Shown here one piece after another: positions 39,184 to 51,046 of a stretch of 64,000 nucleotides of DNA. The notes below the pieces were generated by a model. The model did not search any database. It was not told where the DNA came from and saw only the letters and a list, made by a program, of their open reading frames with translations. The stretch is taken from NCBI GenBank assembly GCA_016870275.1, contig VGBZ01000002.1, positions 1 through 64,000 on the forward strand. Direction: 5' to 3'. A program made the translations under genes and the position numbers. Numbering within the stretch: the stretch's first letter is position 1; each line of letters begins with the position of its first letter. Source of the DNA: Actinomycetota bacterium. Its GTDB lineage: Bacteria > Actinomycetota > Acidimicrobiia > Acidimicrobiales > Microtrichaceae.

Positions 39184-40380
39184 TCAACCGAGACCGAGGG
39201 CCGAACGCAGATCCCCGACCCGGTCGGTGCGCTCCCAGGTGAACGTCTCGTTGCGACGACCGAAGTGGCCGTAGGCAGCCGTCGGGCGGTAGATCGGCCG
39301 GAGAAGGTCGAGCTCCCCGACGATGGCGGCCGGACGCAGGTCGAAGATCTCCCGAACGGCGGCATCGAGTGCCACCGGATCCACCTCGTTCGTCCCGAAG
39401 GTCTCCACGAGAATGCTCACCGGGTGGGCCACACCGATCGCATAGGCCACCTGGATCTCGCATCGCGAGGCCGCTCGAGATGCGACCACGTTCTTGGCCA
39501 CCCAGCGAGCGGCGTACGCCGCTGACCGGTCGACCTTCGACGGGTCCTTCCCGGAGAAGGCCCCACCCCCGTGACGGGCCGCACCGCCGTAGGTGTCGAC
39601 GATGATCTTCCGGCCGGTCAGTCCAGCATCACCGACCGGACCCCCGACCACGAAGCGTCCCGTCGGGTTGACGATCACCTCGTAGTCATCATCGGCGAAT
39701 GCCTCCGGGACGACCGGTCGCACCACGTGTTCGATGAGGTCGGGACGGATCTCGGTGTCGCGATCGACCCCATCGTTGTGTTGAGCCGAGATGAGCACGG
39801 TACGCAACGCCACAGGTCGACCCTCGGCGTACTCGAAGGTCACCTGGGTCTTTCCATCGGGACGCAGGTACGGAACAATTCCTGCGCGGCGCACCTCGGT
39901 GAGACGCTCCGCAAGCCGGTGGGCGAGATGGATCGGAAGCGGCATGAGCTCGTCGGTCTCATCGACGGCGTAGCCGAACATCATCCCCTGATCCCCGGCC
40001 CCTTGCCGATCGAGGTCGTCGGTGCCGGCGGAGCCGGATCGTTGCTCCTCGGAGTTCTCGACGCCGCCGGAGATGTCGGTCGACTGTGGATCGAGTCCCA
40101 CCAGAACGCCGCAGGTGTTCCCGTCGTAGCCGTAGCTCTCGCTGTCGTAGCCGACTTCGCAGATCGTGCGTCGGACCGTGCCGGGAATGTCGAGGTAACC
40201 CGACGTCGAGATCTCGCCGCCGACGATGGCGAGCCCGGTGGTCACGAACGTCTCGCACGCCACCCGGGCCGCAGGATCGACTGCCAGGAGGCCGTCGAGG
40301 ACGGCGTCGGAGATCTGATCCGCCAACTTGTCGGGGTGACCCTCGGTGACGGACTCGGAAGTGAACAACCAGCTCGACAA
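39184..40380 (-). CDS. metK: S-adenosylmethionine synthetase
   Basis: Makes SAM from methionine and ATP. The 398-residue protein has [13 protein letters not shown] at the N-terminus, [10 protein letters not shown], and the P-loop-like [17 protein letters not shown] start at TTG 40380 (encoded [10 protein letters not shown]): no ATG or GTG is in place, and GGAGAG lies 5 nt upstream. SAM supports the several methyltransferases in this window. Confidence 0.95.
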   Translation of the reverse strand: MSSWLFTSESVTEGHPDKLADQISDAVLDGLLAVDPAARVACETFVTTGLAIVGGEISTSGYLDIPGTVRRTICEVGYDSESYGYDGNTCGVLVGLDPQSTDISGGVENSEEQRSGSAGTDDLDRQGAGDQGMMFGYAVDETDELMPLPIHLAHRLAERLTEVRRAGIVPYLRPDGKTQVTFEYAEGRPVALRTVLISAQHNDGVDRDTEIRPDLIEHVVRPVVPEAFADDDYEVIVNPTGRFVVGGPVGDAGLTGRKIIVDTYGGAARHGGGAFSGKDPSKVDRSAAYAARWVAKNVVASRAASRCEIQVAYAIGVAHPVSILVETFGTNEVDPVALDAAVREIFDLRPAAIVGELDLLRPIYRPTAAYGHFGRRNETFTWERTDRVGDLRSALGLG

Positions 40381-40402
40381 CGCCGCTCTCCGATCGGTCA
40401 GC

Positions 40403-41629
40403 TCAGCTCGATCCGGCTGGACGCCGAACGGCGACCACGGCGTCGAGCACAGCGTCGGCCACAGCGGACTTCGAACGCAGAGCAACGTGGTCGACCTCAC
40501 CGTCGGGGCCGAGGATCCGGACCTCGTTCGTGTCGTGTTCGAAGCCAACATCCGGGGCGGAGACGTCGTTGACGACGATCAGATCAATGCCCTTCTCGGC
40601 CAACTTCGCCGAGGCGGAGGCGAGGACATCGTTGGTCTCGGCGGCGAATCCGACGAGCGTGCGCCCGGCAATCCGCTGTGCACCGAGCTCGGCGAGGATG
40701 TCGACCGTCGGCTGCAACTCGATCGTGGGGATCCCGTCGCGCTTCTTCAGCTTGTCACCGGCAGGTGCCACCGGAGTGAAGTCCGCAACGGCAGCGGCCA
40801 TCACGACCACATCGACGGTCGGGGAGTGGTTGCGGACAGCCGCAAGCATCTCCGCAGCGGTGTCCACCTCGACGAGGACGTCGACGGGCGGTGTCGGAAC
40901 GGATCGAGAACCGCCAGCAGTGGTGATGAGGGTGACCGTGGCCCCACGTCGGACGGCTGCAGCAGCGAGGGCATGCCCCTGTTTGCCCGAGGACCGGTTG
41001 CCGAGGAATCGAACCGGATCGATCGGTTCACGGGTGCCGCCGGCGGTGATCACGATCCGGAGACCGCTCAGGTCGTCGCATTGTTGAGTTCCGAACAGGT
41101 CATCGACTGCAGCGAGGATCGACGAGGCATCAGCGAGCCGGCCGGGACCGACGTCGCCCCCGGCGAGGCGGCCGGACTCGGGTTCCACCACGACCACGCC
41201 CCGGGATCGGAGGAGGGTGAGGTTGTCGACCACAGCCGGGTGCTCCCACATCTCGGTGTGCATGGCGGGACACACGATCACCGGGGCACGGGTCGCAATG
41301 AGGGTGTTGGTGAGCAGATCGTGGGAGTAACCCGAGGCGTAGGCGGACAGCAGCCGGGCCGTGGCCGGGGCGACGAGCACCAGGTCAGCGCCACGGCCCA
41401 GTGTCGTATGTGGAATCGGGTCACTGTCATCCCACAGCGAGCGACGCACTGGCTCCGACGCCAGAGCGGAGAACGTCACCTCACCGATGAACCGCGTGGC
41501 GTCATCGGTGAGCACCGGAACGACGTGGGCGCCGGCATCGACGAGCTGACGACAAACCTCGACTGCCTTGTACGCCGCTATTCCGCCGCAGACCCCGAGG
41601 ACCACACGACGGCCGGCCAGCGCCGGCAC
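40403..41629 (-). CDS. coaBC: bifunctional phosphopantothenoylcysteine decarboxylase/ligase
   Basis: Two consecutive steps to coenzyme A. The N-terminal flavin-dependent CoaC domain (residues 1-185) has [11 protein letters not shown] and [15 protein letters not shown]. The C-terminal CoaB ligase has [24 protein letters not shown] and the KLKKRDG segment. GTG 41629 follows rpoZ by 12 bp, the usual actinobacterial order. Confidence 0.96.
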   Translation of the reverse strand: MPALAGRRVVLGVCGGIAAYKAVEVCRQLVDAGAHVVPVLTDDATRFIGEVTFSALASEPVRRSLWDDSDPIPHTTLGRGADLVLVAPATARLLSAYASGYSHDLLTNTLIATRAPVIVCPAMHTEMWEHPAVVDNLTLLRSRGVVVVEPESGRLAGGDVGPGRLADASSILAAVDDLFGTQQCDDLSGLRIVITAGGTREPIDPVRFLGNRSSGKQGHALAAAAVRRGATVTLITTAGGSRSVPTPPVDVLVEVDTAAEMLAAVRNHSPTVDVVVMAAAVADFTPVAPAGDKLKKRDGIPTIELQPTVDILAELGAQRIAGRTLVGFAAETNDVLASASAKLAEKGIDLIVVNDVSAPDVGFEHDTNEVRILGPDGEVDHVALRSKSAVADAVLDAVVAVRRPAGSS

Positions 41630-41641
41630 GACCGCTCCGAC

Positions 41642-41992
41642 TCAGTCCTCGGTCCCGACCGGCCCGGTCGGGAGCACGGCGTCGAACTCCTCGGCGCCCT
41701 CGATCTCGACGACCGGGAGCAGATCAGCTGGAATCTCTCGACCGGTGGCACCGCCGACACCCTCGACCTTGTCGGCGTCGAGTTCCTCGAAGGCGATCGA
41801 CAGGGGCTTCCGCGCCGTCGAGGTCACCTGAGGGCCGGCGTAACGACCAAGCGCATCGCCGAGTTGTCCGTAGTAGCTGTTGATGTCGCGGGCACGCCGG
41901 GCGCTGATCGTCACGAGCGAGAACTTGGACCCCGCTCGCTCGAGGAGGCCCTCGATCGGCGGCGAGATCATCGAGTTGGTGGGATCGGACAC
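41642..41992 (-). CDS. rpoZ: RNA polymerase omega subunit
   Basis: Small structural subunit that chaperones beta-prime. The 116-residue protein has the family core: MISPPIEGLLERAGSKFSLV, then SARRARDINSYY, and an acidic C-terminal tail after RKPLSIAFEEL. GTG 41992 has GGAG 5 nt upstream; an ATG seven codons later is possible. Between the mIHF-gmk fusion and coaBC. Confidence 0.93.
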   Translation of the reverse strand: MSDPTNSMISPPIEGLLERAGSKFSLVTISARRARDINSYYGQLGDALGRYAGPQVTSTARKPLSIAFEELDADKVEGVGGATGREIPADLLPVVEIEGAEEFDAVLPTGPVGTED

Positions 41993-42077
41993 GGAGACTC
42001 CGCTCGTTCGGGGGTACTGACCATCCCAGACACCATCGGCAGGTCCGAGACGGCTTTGCGATGCTACCAGAGCGACT

Positions 42078-42977
42078 TCAGGCTCCGGTACCGGACCTCT
42101 CGGCCCGCACCCGTGCCGCTGTCCGGGCATCGTCGAGGATGCGCCGAACCTCGGCCACTGCGGATTCGAGGTCACCGTTGATCAACGTGATCGCCCCGAG
42201 GTCCACCGCCGCCGCCCGCTCCTCGATGGACCGCTCGAGTCGCTGGCGGATTCGCTCCTCGGAGTCGCCACGCCCACGGAGCCTCGCCTCCTGCGTGGCT
42301 GCATCAGGTGCGTCGACGAACACCAACACCGCCTCGGGGTAGCGCTCCCGGACAGCGGCGGCACCCGCCACGTCGATCTCGAACAACACGTCGAAACCGA
42401 CCGGTGGATCAGGGAGCGGACTCCCCTGCCGGTAGTCGAGGAACTCCACCCACTCGAGGAACCCACCCGCTCGAGCATGGGCATCGAACTCATCGAGCGA
42501 GGCGAAGTGGTACGCCTGGAGATCCTCTCCGATCCGAGGGTTCCGTGTGGTCCACGAGCGGGACAACCACAGCGTCGGCTCCTCGGCCAGCACGGATGCA
42601 GTGATCGTGCCCTTGCCGACACCGCCCGGACCCGAGATCACCATGACCGCTGTGGCCGGCCGAAGGACGCCGAGATCGTCCGAACCGAGGGGGAACACCG
42701 AACGGATCCGACGAGCCTCACCGACGTCGAGACCACCGACCGGCCGGCGCGGATCCACACGGAGTTGAGCGAGCGCTCGGCGGGTGTCGACCTTGCGGGC
42801 CCCCGGCAGCGATTCGAGCACGAAACCGATCGAGGTCGACGACCACGGGGCGCTCGGGGCCTGCTCCAGACACTCAGTGAGCGTCAGGTCGCTCCGATTG
42901 AGGGCCTCGCCGAGAGCCGCCCGTTGCGAGCGGACCTCCGAGGCCCAGGCGATCACCTTATTGCGATCAGCGGCCAC
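42078..42977 (-). CDS. gmk: mIHF-like domain fused to guanylate kinase
   Basis: One uninterrupted reading frame of 299 residues. Residues about 10-92 resemble actinobacterial integration host factor (mIHF): NRSDLTLTECLEQA, then FVLESLPGARKVDTRRALAQL and PRRPVGGL, the helix-two-turn-helix DNA-binding part. Residues 112-299 are a complete guanylate kinase with P-loop GPGGVGKGT (116-124), SRSWTTRNPR and DYRQGSPLP. In mycobacteria mihF and gmk are adjacent separate genes. GTG 42977 follows pyrF by 4 nt; internal ATG 42644 could also yield kinase alone, but the mIHF part has no stop of its own. Confidence 0.88.
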   Translation of the reverse strand: MAADRNKVIAWASEVRSQRAALGEALNRSDLTLTECLEQAPSAPWSSTSIGFVLESLPGARKVDTRRALAQLRVDPRRPVGGLDVGEARRIRSVFPLGSDDLGVLRPATAVMVISGPGGVGKGTITASVLAEEPTLWLSRSWTTRNPRIGEDLQAYHFASLDEFDAHARAGGFLEWVEFLDYRQGSPLPDPPVGFDVLFEIDVAGAAAVRERYPEAVLVFVDAPDAATQEARLRGRGDSEERIRQRLERSIEERAAAVDLGAITLINGDLESAVAEVRRILDDARTAARVRAERSGTGA

Positions 42978-42981
42978 CGAT

Positions 42982-43698
42982 TCAGATCGCCGCAGCGACC
43001 GCAGCGGCGGCGGCGATGGGGTCCGCTGCCTGTGTCACGGTCCGGCCGATCACGAGCAGGTCGGCTCCGGCCTCGGAGGCCGACTCGGGAGTGGCCCAAC
43101 GGGCCTGATCGTCGAGCCCGCTGCCCGGCAGGCGGATTCCGGGGACGACCCGTTTGAGTCGAGGGGCCAGATCGAACGCAGTCTGCAGATCGGCTGCAGC
43201 GAGCACCAGTCCACCGCAGCCGCCTTCCACTGCCACCCGCACCCGGTTGGGCACCACGTGGTCGGGTGCGGAGTCATCGCTGGTGAGCACCGTCACCCCG
43301 AGCGCGCACGGAGCCGGGAGACCGGCGCGGTCGGCGCCGTCGAGCAGGCCATCGACGCCAGCTCGGAGCATGTCCACGCCGCCCATGGCGTGCAGCGTGA
43401 GGTAGTCGACGCCGAGCGCTCCGAGGACTCGACAGGCCCGGTTCACCGTGGTGGGGATGTCCAACATCTTGAGATCGAGGAACACCTCGTACCCGAAGTC
43501 GCGCAATGAACCGATCGCATCGGGCCCGGCGGCGCTGAACAGCTCGAGTCCGATCTTGGCGACACCGAAGTAGTCACGGAGCGCTCCAGCGGTCCGCAGG
43601 GCCTCCACGAGATCGTCGACGTCGAGGACGAGCGCCAGCCGCTGGCGGACCTCGTCGGGCACGCCCGCACCCGTGGTGCGGGGATCGTCCTCAGCCAT
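42982..43698 (-). CDS. pyrF: orotidine 5'-phosphate decarboxylase
   Basis: Final step to UMP. The 238-residue TIM barrel has the catalytic DLKMLDIPTT (the K-x-x-D network) and the phosphate-binding GADLLVIGRTVT near the C-terminus. ATG 43698 overlaps the pyrD stop by 8 nt with CGGAGGAG upstream. Confidence 0.95.
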   Translation of the reverse strand: MAEDDPRTTGAGVPDEVRQRLALVLDVDDLVEALRTAGALRDYFGVAKIGLELFSAAGPDAIGSLRDFGYEVFLDLKMLDIPTTVNRACRVLGALGVDYLTLHAMGGVDMLRAGVDGLLDGADRAGLPAPCALGVTVLTSDDSAPDHVVPNRVRVAVEGGCGGLVLAAADLQTAFDLAPRLKRVVPGIRLPGSGLDDQARWATPESASEAGADLLVIGRTVTQAADPIAAAAAVAAAI

Positions 43699-44638
43699 GA
43701 ACTCCTCCGATCAACTCCCGCACGCTACCCACGCCGTGCTGCTCGCACCACGATGCCAATCCTCCGAGAACGTGTGCAGTGGCACGCGGGTCAGCGAACG
43801 TCGCCGTGCCGACCTGCACTGCTGACGCACCGGCGAGGAGGAACTCCACTGCGTGTGCTCCCGTCGTGATGCCGCCGACGCCGATGATCGGCAGGTCGGG
43901 GAGCGCAGCGCGAACGTTGTGGACGGCTCGCACGGCGACCGGGCGAATGGCAGGCCCCGACAGTCCCCCGCCGCCGGCGCCGAGCAGCGGGCGACGGTGC
44001 TCGACGTCGATCACCATGCCGAGCAGGGTGTTGACGAGGGTCACGGCCTCGGCACCCGCCTCTCCGACTGCTCGGGCCACGTCGACGAGCCGGTCGGTGT
44101 TGGGACTGAGCTTGGCCCAACGGGGTACGCCCGCAGCGGCGCACGCCGCGACCACCGCTGCGGCGGCGTCAGGGTCGTGCGCGAACAGGTGGGCTCCACC
44201 GTCGAGGTTGGGACAGGACAGGTTCACCTCGACTGCCACCACAGCCGACGGCAGGTCACTCAATGCCGCCGCCGCATCGGCGTAGTCCTCGACGGATCGT
44301 CCCCAGATGCTCGCCACGACGGTGGCACCGGCCGACACGAGCGCCGGGAGCTGCTCACGCCGCCAGGCCGCCACACCGGGTCCCTGGAGTCCGACGCTGT
44401 TGAGCATCCCGGAGTCGGTGCCGTGGACCCGCGGGGCGGCGTTGCCCGGCCAGGGTTCGGCTCCGAGCGACTTCACCACGATCGCTCCCACCTCATCGAG
44501 GTCGACGAATCCACTGAGCTCGGTTCCGTACCCGGCCGTTCCCGAGGCGGTCATGACCGGGTTCCGCAGTTGGACCGATCCGACATCGGTTCGCAGGTCG
44601 ACCGATGCCGACGTCCGGGGGCTCCGCTTCCGACTCAC
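43691..44638 (-). CDS. pyrD: dihydroorotate dehydrogenase, class 1B-type
   Basis: Flavin enzyme oxidising dihydroorotate. The 315-residue protein has [25 protein letters not shown] (class 1 catalytic Cys), and [15 protein letters not shown] for FMN phosphate. Class 1B enzymes use an electron-transfer partner PyrK; none is seen here. GTG 44638 overlaps the carB stop by GTGA. In mycobacteria pyrD lies elsewhere, so its place in the pyr cluster is a lineage difference. Confidence 0.92.
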   Translation of the reverse strand: MSRKRSPRTSASVDLRTDVGSVQLRNPVMTASGTAGYGTELSGFVDLDEVGAIVVKSLGAEPWPGNAAPRVHGTDSGMLNSVGLQGPGVAAWRREQLPALVSAGATVVASIWGRSVEDYADAAAALSDLPSAVVAVEVNLSCPNLDGGAHLFAHDPDAAAAVVAACAAAGVPRWAKLSPNTDRLVDVARAVGEAGAEAVTLVNTLLGMVIDVEHRRPLLGAGGGGLSGPAIRPVAVRAVHNVRAALPDLPIIGVGGITTGAHAVEFLLAGASAVQVGTATFADPRATAHVLGGLASWCEQHGVGSVRELIGGVHG

Positions 44639-47600
44639 CCGTCGTGGTCCCGATGGTAGGACTGGAGGCTCCGGACCTGCAGGTCCGCCGTCATCCACTC
44701 GGCGAGGCCGTTGGCGGCTGCGAGTGCCGCTGCTGCGGTGGTGAGGAGGGGAATCCCGGCTCGTCCGGCGGCACGCCGGAGGTGGGCACCGTCGGCCCTC
44801 GGACCCCGGCCCCTCGGGCTGTTCACCACGAGTTGGACCCGCCCTCCCTCGATGAGATCGACACCGTCGAGACCGCCCTCCGGGTCGCCTTCGGCGCGTT
44901 GCAGCTTGGCGACCACCTCTGCCACCGGGAGGCCCTCACGAACGAATGCCGCCGCGGTGCCCGATGTCGCCACGAGGTCGAATCCGAGCTCGTGGAAGCG
45001 CCGTGCCGCCTGCAGTCCGATCCGCTTGTCCCGGTCGGCGAGCGAGAAGAACACCGTTCCCGACTGCGGCATCCGGTCCCCGGCCGCCAACTGGGACTTG
45101 GCGAACGCCAGCGGGAACGAGCGGTCGATGCCCATGACCTCACCGGTGGAACGCATCTCCGGGCCGAGGAGGGCATCGATGTCGGGGAACCGGTTCCACG
45201 GGAGGACAGCCTCCTTGACGGCCACGTGTTTGCCGGCGCTCGGAGCCACCAGGAGGCCCTCGGCTCGCAGCTCGGCGAGCGTGGCGCCGCACATCACCCT
45301 GGCTGCAACCTTCACGAGAGGCACGCCGGTGGCCTTGGCCACGAACGGGACGGTCCTCGAGGCGCGTGGGTTGGCCTCGATCACGAAGACCTGACCGCCG
45401 GAACCGGACGCACTCTCGTCGTCACCGACGCGCTTGACGGCGAACTGCACGTTGATCAGTCCTCGCACATCGAGAGCCGCAGCGATGGACCGGGTGTGTC
45501 CCTCGATCACGGCGATCGTCTCGGGAGAGAGGCCGACCGGGGGGATGACACAGGCACTGTCGCCGGAGTGCACCCCCGCTTCCTCGACGTGCTCCATGAT
45601 CCCGCCGATGATCACCTCGCCGGTCGAGTCCCGAATGGCGTCGACGTCGACCTCGGTGGCGTCCTCGAGGAAACGATCGATCAACACCGGCCGCTCAGCG
45701 GCGAGTCCACCCTCCCGTCCGAGCGAACCGTCCGCAGCGATCGCCGACCATGCGCTCTCGAGTCCGTCGACGTCGTAGACGATCTCCATGGCCCGTCCAC
45801 CGAGCACGTAGGACGGGCGGATCAGGGCGGGGAATCCGATGCGTTCGACGATGCTCCGGGCGGCCTCGATGGTCGTTGCGGTGCCCCCCGCCGGCTGGGG
45901 AATCTCGAGCCGGGCACACAGCGAGTTCCAGCGGTCACGGTCCTCGGCGAGGTCGATGCTTCTCGGCGAGGTGCCGAGGATCAACTCCGGTGGGAGCGCT
46001 CCGGCGAGCTTGAGCGGCGTCTGACCACCGAGCGCCACGATGACTCCGACGAGTCGACCCCCACCAGCCTCGGCCGAACGACGTTCGGAGTCGATTACGT
46101 TGAGGACGCCCTCCACCGACAACGGTTCGAAGTACAGGCGGTCCGAGGTGTCGTAGTCGGTGGAGACGGTCTCGGGATTGCAGTTGACCATGACCGTCTC
46201 GAACCCGGCGTCGGCCAGAGCGAAACACGCGTGGACACAGCAGTAGTCGAACTCGATTCCCTGGCCGATGCGATTGGGTCCGGACCCGAGGATGAGGACC
46301 TTCTCGCCAGAGGATGGCTCCACTTCCGAGGTGTCCTCGTAGGTGCCGTAGTGGTACGGCGTCGACGCCTCGAACTCCGCAGCACAGGTATCGACGGTCT
46401 TGTAGGTCACCTCGACCCCGGCGGCGAGGCGCGCCGAGCGGACCGCGGACTCGTCTGTCCCCCACAGCCAGGCGAGTTGAGCGTCGCCGAAGCCGAGTCG
46501 CTTGGCGCGACGCCACTCCGGCGGGATCAGCGAAGCCGGTGCGCCCTCGATCGCCACGAGCGCCTCCCGCTCCTCGCTGATCGCAAGCATCTGATCGAGG
46601 AACCACGGATCGATTCCGCACGCCTCGTGGACCTCCGAGACGGGGACCCCACGCCGCAGAAGCGACTCGACTCCGAAGATCCGGTCGGGGCTGGCCACTG
46701 CCACGTCGGCGAGCAGATCACCGGTGGCGACGTCATCGACGAGCACCTCGGCCGGATCGGCGTTGAGCCCACTCCGGCCCTGTTCGAGGGACCGGAGCGC
46801 CTTCTGGAGGGACTCGGGAAACGTGCGGCCGATCGCCATGGCCTCACCGACGGACTGCATCTGCGTACCCAGTCTGGGCTCGACCCCGGGAAGCTTCTCG
46901 AAGGCCCAGCGAGGAATCTTCGTGACGACGTAGTCGATGACCGGCTCGAAGCTCGCCGGGGTCACCCGGGTGATGTCGTTCGGGATCTCGTCGAGCGTGT
47001 AGCCCACCGCGAGCTTGGCTGCGATCTTCGCAATGGGGAAGCCGGTCGCCTTGGAGGCCAGTGCCGAGGAACGGCTCACGCGTGGGTTCATCTCGATGAC
47101 CACCTGATCACCGTTGGCGGGATTCACGGCGAACTGCACATTGGAGCCGCCCGTCTCCACACCGACCCGCCGGATGCAGGCAAAGGCCGCATCCCGCATC
47201 TCCTGGTACTCGACGTCGCTGAGGGTCTGAGCGGGTGCGACGGTGATCGAATCGCCCGTGTGCACACCCATCGGGTCGACGTTCTCGATCGAGCAGATGA
47301 TCACGCAGTTGTCGGCGCGGTCCCGCATCACCTCGAGTTCGTACTCCTTCCATCCGGCGATCGAGCGCTCGATGAGGATCTCGGAGATGGGACTCGCCGC
47401 AAGGCCCCGCCCGGCGATCAGGTCGAACTCGGCGGGGGTCGAGGCGATGCCGGTACCTCTCCCACCGAGGATGTACGCGGGACGGATCACCACCGGAAGA
47501 CCGAGTCGCTCCAGAACGGCCCGGGCCTCGTCCATGGTGTGCGCCGTCCCCGAGGCCGGAACAGCCAACCCGATCTCAATCATCGCCTGCTTGAAACGCT

Positions 47601-47988
47601 CGCGATCCTCTGCGGTGGCGATGGCCTCGGCATCGGCTCCGATGAGTTCGATCCCCCGGTCGGCGAGGGCACCCGATTCGGAGAGTTCCATGGCCAGGTT
47701 CAGCGCCGTCTGCCCTCCGAGCGTCGGGAGCACCGCATCGGGGCGCTCGACGTCGAGGATCCGCTCGAGGACCTCAGCGACGAGCGGTTCGACGTACGTG
47801 GCGTCGGCGAAGTCCGGATCCGTCATGATCGTGGCCGGATTGGAGTTGGCGAGGATCACCCGGTATCCCTCCTCGCGCAGGACCCGGCACGCCTGGGTGC
47901 CGGAGTAGTCGAACTCGCAGGCCTGCCCGATGACGATCGGCCCAGAGCCGATGATCAGGATGGACTCAAGGTCACTTCGACGGGGCAC
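44635..47988 (-). CDS. carB: carbamoyl-phosphate synthase large subunit
   Basis: Makes carbamoyl phosphate from bicarbonate, ATP and ammonia delivered by CarA. The 1,117-residue protein has two homologous ATP-grasp halves, each starting with a G-S-G-P/N loop ([21 protein letters not shown] and [18 protein letters not shown]), and a C-terminal MGS-like allosteric domain. GTG 47988 is preceded by GAGGAGTAG. It is separated from carA by an opposite-strand gene. Confidence 0.97.
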   Translation of the reverse strand: MPRRSDLESILIIGSGPIVIGQACEFDYSGTQACRVLREEGYRVILANSNPATIMTDPDFADATYVEPLVAEVLERILDVERPDAVLPTLGGQTALNLAMELSESGALADRGIELIGADAEAIATAEDRERFKQAMIEIGLAVPASGTAHTMDEARAVLERLGLPVVIRPAYILGGRGTGIASTPAEFDLIAGRGLAASPISEILIERSIAGWKEYELEVMRDRADNCVIICSIENVDPMGVHTGDSITVAPAQTLSDVEYQEMRDAAFACIRRVGVETGGSNVQFAVNPANGDQVVIEMNPRVSRSSALASKATGFPIAKIAAKLAVGYTLDEIPNDITRVTPASFEPVIDYVVTKIPRWAFEKLPGVEPRLGTQMQSVGEAMAIGRTFPESLQKALRSLEQGRSGLNADPAEVLVDDVATGDLLADVAVASPDRIFGVESLLRRGVPVSEVHEACGIDPWFLDQMLAISEEREALVAIEGAPASLIPPEWRRAKRLGFGDAQLAWLWGTDESAVRSARLAAGVEVTYKTVDTCAAEFEASTPYHYGTYEDTSEVEPSSGEKVLILGSGPNRIGQGIEFDYCCVHACFALADAGFETVMVNCNPETVSTDYDTSDRLYFEPLSVEGVLNVIDSERRSAEAGGGRLVGVIVALGGQTPLKLAGALPPELILGTSPRSIDLAEDRDRWNSLCARLEIPQPAGGTATTIEAARSIVERIGFPALIRPSYVLGGRAMEIVYDVDGLESAWSAIAADGSLGREGGLAAERPVLIDRFLEDATEVDVDAIRDSTGEVIIGGIMEHVEEAGVHSGDSACVIPPVGLSPETIAVIEGHTRSIAAALDVRGLINVQFAVKRVGDDESASGSGGQVFVIEANPRASRTVPFVAKATGVPLVKVAARVMCGATLAELRAEGLLVAPSAGKHVAVKEAVLPWNRFPDIDALLGPEMRSTGEVMGIDRSFPLAFAKSQLAAGDRMPQSGTVFFSLADRDKRIGLQAARRFHELGFDLVATSGTAAAFVREGLPVAEVVAKLQRAEGDPEGGLDGVDLIEGGRVQLVVNSPRGRGPRADGAHLRRAAGRAGIPLLTTAAAALAAANGLAEWMTADLQVRSLQSYHRDHDG

Positions 47989-48126
47989 ACCTACTCCTCA
48001 TGGATGCGGGACATGGATGCGGGACGCCGAGGCGGGCGACCGCCTCGGCTTCAGATTCGGAATGCGGGACCGGGGTCATGGCCCCCGATGCCGCCGAGGA
48101 CTGCTGTGGTGTGGAACGCTGCACCG

Positions 48127-48618
48127 GTGAAGTTCGGTTTCGAACAGCAGTGGAACGCCAGCGCCGAGGACGTCATCGAGGTCTACCTCGATCCCGACTT
48201 CTGGGGAACTCTCGATGGGCTCTCCGCCACCAGCGCTCCCGAAGTGCTCGAGGTCACCCGGAAACAGGACTCCGCCGTGGTTCGCCTGCGCTACCGACTC
48301 ACCGTCTCGTTGCCGTCGGAGGCATCGAGGTTCATCGACACCAACGATGTGGCATGGGTCGAGCAGACGTCGTGGGATCTGCTGAGTCGTAGCGCCTCGA
48401 TCAGCTTCGCTCCGGATCAGGCGGCCTCGCTGATGCGGGCTGCTGCAGAGGCGACGTTGATCTCCGAAGGCGACACGGCCCTGCGCCAGATCCGCGGCGA
48501 CATCAGGGTGCGGATCCCGCTGCTCGGCAGCCGGGTGGAGCGAGTCGTGGTGGAGGGTATCGGCGATCACCTCGGCGAAGAGGCCGACGCCGTTGCCGGA
48601 CGGCTCCCCTCGTCGTAG
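48127..48618 (+). CDS. DUF2505-like START-fold protein
   Basis: A 163-residue protein on the strand opposite to its neighbours. KFGFEQQWNASAEDVIEVYLDPDFW, then the strand pattern with VVRLRYRLTVSLP and the closing long helix with LLGSRVERVVVEGIGDHL, fit the actinobacterial DUF2505 family (SRPBCC/START-like ligand-binding fold). No catalytic motif is visible and the function is unknown. GTG 48127 is the best start; no strong ribosome-binding site. It splits carA from carB and ends 11 bp from the carA stop. Confidence 0.78.
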   Translation: MKFGFEQQWNASAEDVIEVYLDPDFWGTLDGLSATSAPEVLEVTRKQDSAVVRLRYRLTVSLPSEASRFIDTNDVAWVEQTSWDLLSRSASISFAPDQAASLMRAAAEATLISEGDTALRQIRGDIRVRIPLLGSRVERVVVEGIGDHLGEEADAVAGRLPSS

Positions 48619-48629
48619 TCCACAGGCGC

Positions 48630-49714
<1,085 letters not shown>

Positions 49715-49718
<4 letters not shown>

Positions 49719-51046
49719 TGCTGAGCCTCCCCGTTTCGGACTGTGACGACGCCTTCGCAGACCGTGTGGCGGACCCGCCCACGGACTTCCCGTCCCACAT
49801 AGGGAACGTTGCGGCTCCGGGATGCTCCACCGGAGTCGTCGATGGTCCAGGTGTGATGTGGATCGATGACGCAGAGATTGGCCGGTGAACCCGGAGCGAC
49901 CGGACGGCCGTGACGCTCCATCCGGGCGATCGCTGCCGGCTGCCAACTGAGCCGAGCGAGGACGTCGGCGAGCGACATGCTCGCCGGACCGTCGACGAGC
50001 TGCGTGATGGCGAGCGCCAACGCATACTCGAGGCCCAGCATGCCCGGAGGAGCCTGTTCGAAGGGGAGCTCCTTGTCCTCGGGACAGTGCGGGGCGTGAT
50101 CGGTGGCAATGGCGGAGATCGTGTTGTCAGCGAGCGCCCGACTGATCGCAGCCACGTCCGCCTCGCCTCGAAGTGGAGGGTGGACCTTGAACGTGGCGTC
50201 GTAATCAGCGCAGCAGGCGTCGGTGAGGGTGAAGTGGTGCGGTGCGGCCTCGGCGGTCAGATCCATCCCGCTGGCACGCGCCGCAGCGATGAGCGCCACG
50301 GATCCAGCCGTTGACATGTGGAGGAAGTGGAGGCGGGCACCGGTGAGTCGGCCGAGGGCGATGTCACGCATCACCATGAGCTCCTCGGCCTCTGCAGGCT
50401 GACCGGGTAAGCCAAGTCGTGCGCTCCACTCTCCCTCGTGCATGCAGGTCCCCGCAGAGAGGCTCGCCACCTCGCAGTGTTGCGCCAGAGTGACGCCGAG
50501 GCCCCGTCCGTACTCCATGGCCCGACGCATCAGCAGATCGTCCTGCACGCCGGCGCCGTCATCGGTGAAGAGCTTCACGCCGAGTGCGGCCATCTCGGCG
50601 AGGGGCGCCAGCCGATCACCAGCCCGGTCGACGGTGATCGCACCGGAGGTGTGGACATCACAACAGGCTGATCGACCGAGTTCGAGGACCTCACGGACGA
50701 CAGCGGCGCAGTCGATCGCCGGGGTCGTGTTGGGCATGGCCAGCACCGCCGTGTAGCCGCCGAGGGCAGCAGCACGCGAGCCGCTCTCGATGGTCTCCGC
50801 CTCCTCCTTGCCCGGTTGACGGAGGTGAGTATGCAGATCGACGAGCCCGGGAGCGACGATGCATCCCGAGACATCGATGACGTCGTTGCCGGAGAGGTCC
50901 TCTCCGACCGCCACGACGTCGCGCCCACGGATCACGACATCGGCTCGCCGTTCGCCCGAGGAGTCGATGACGGTTCCTCCCCGGAGCACCAGGTCGACGT
51001 CTTCGTCACCCCCGGGGCGCAGCGGTAGCTGGACGGGCTCACTCAT
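49715..51046 (-). CDS. pyrC: dihydroorotase
   Basis: Cyclises carbamoyl aspartate. The 443-residue amidohydrolase has the metal motif DLHTHLRQPG, AMPNTTPAI, and the catalytic Asp in AIATDHAPH. ATG 51046 shares one base with the pyrB stop (TGATG). Type I dihydroorotase as in other actinobacteria. Confidence 0.96.

Noticed and set aside
40346-42181. Open frame of 611 codons on the plus strand
   Set aside because: Antisense to coaBC and rpoZ, which are clearly coding.
44605-48618. Open frame of 1,337 codons on the plus strand
   Set aside because: Almost all of it lies antisense to carB and has the composition of a high-GC shadow frame. Only its last 163 codons (48127-48618) look like a protein family and are annotated as the DUF2505-like gene.
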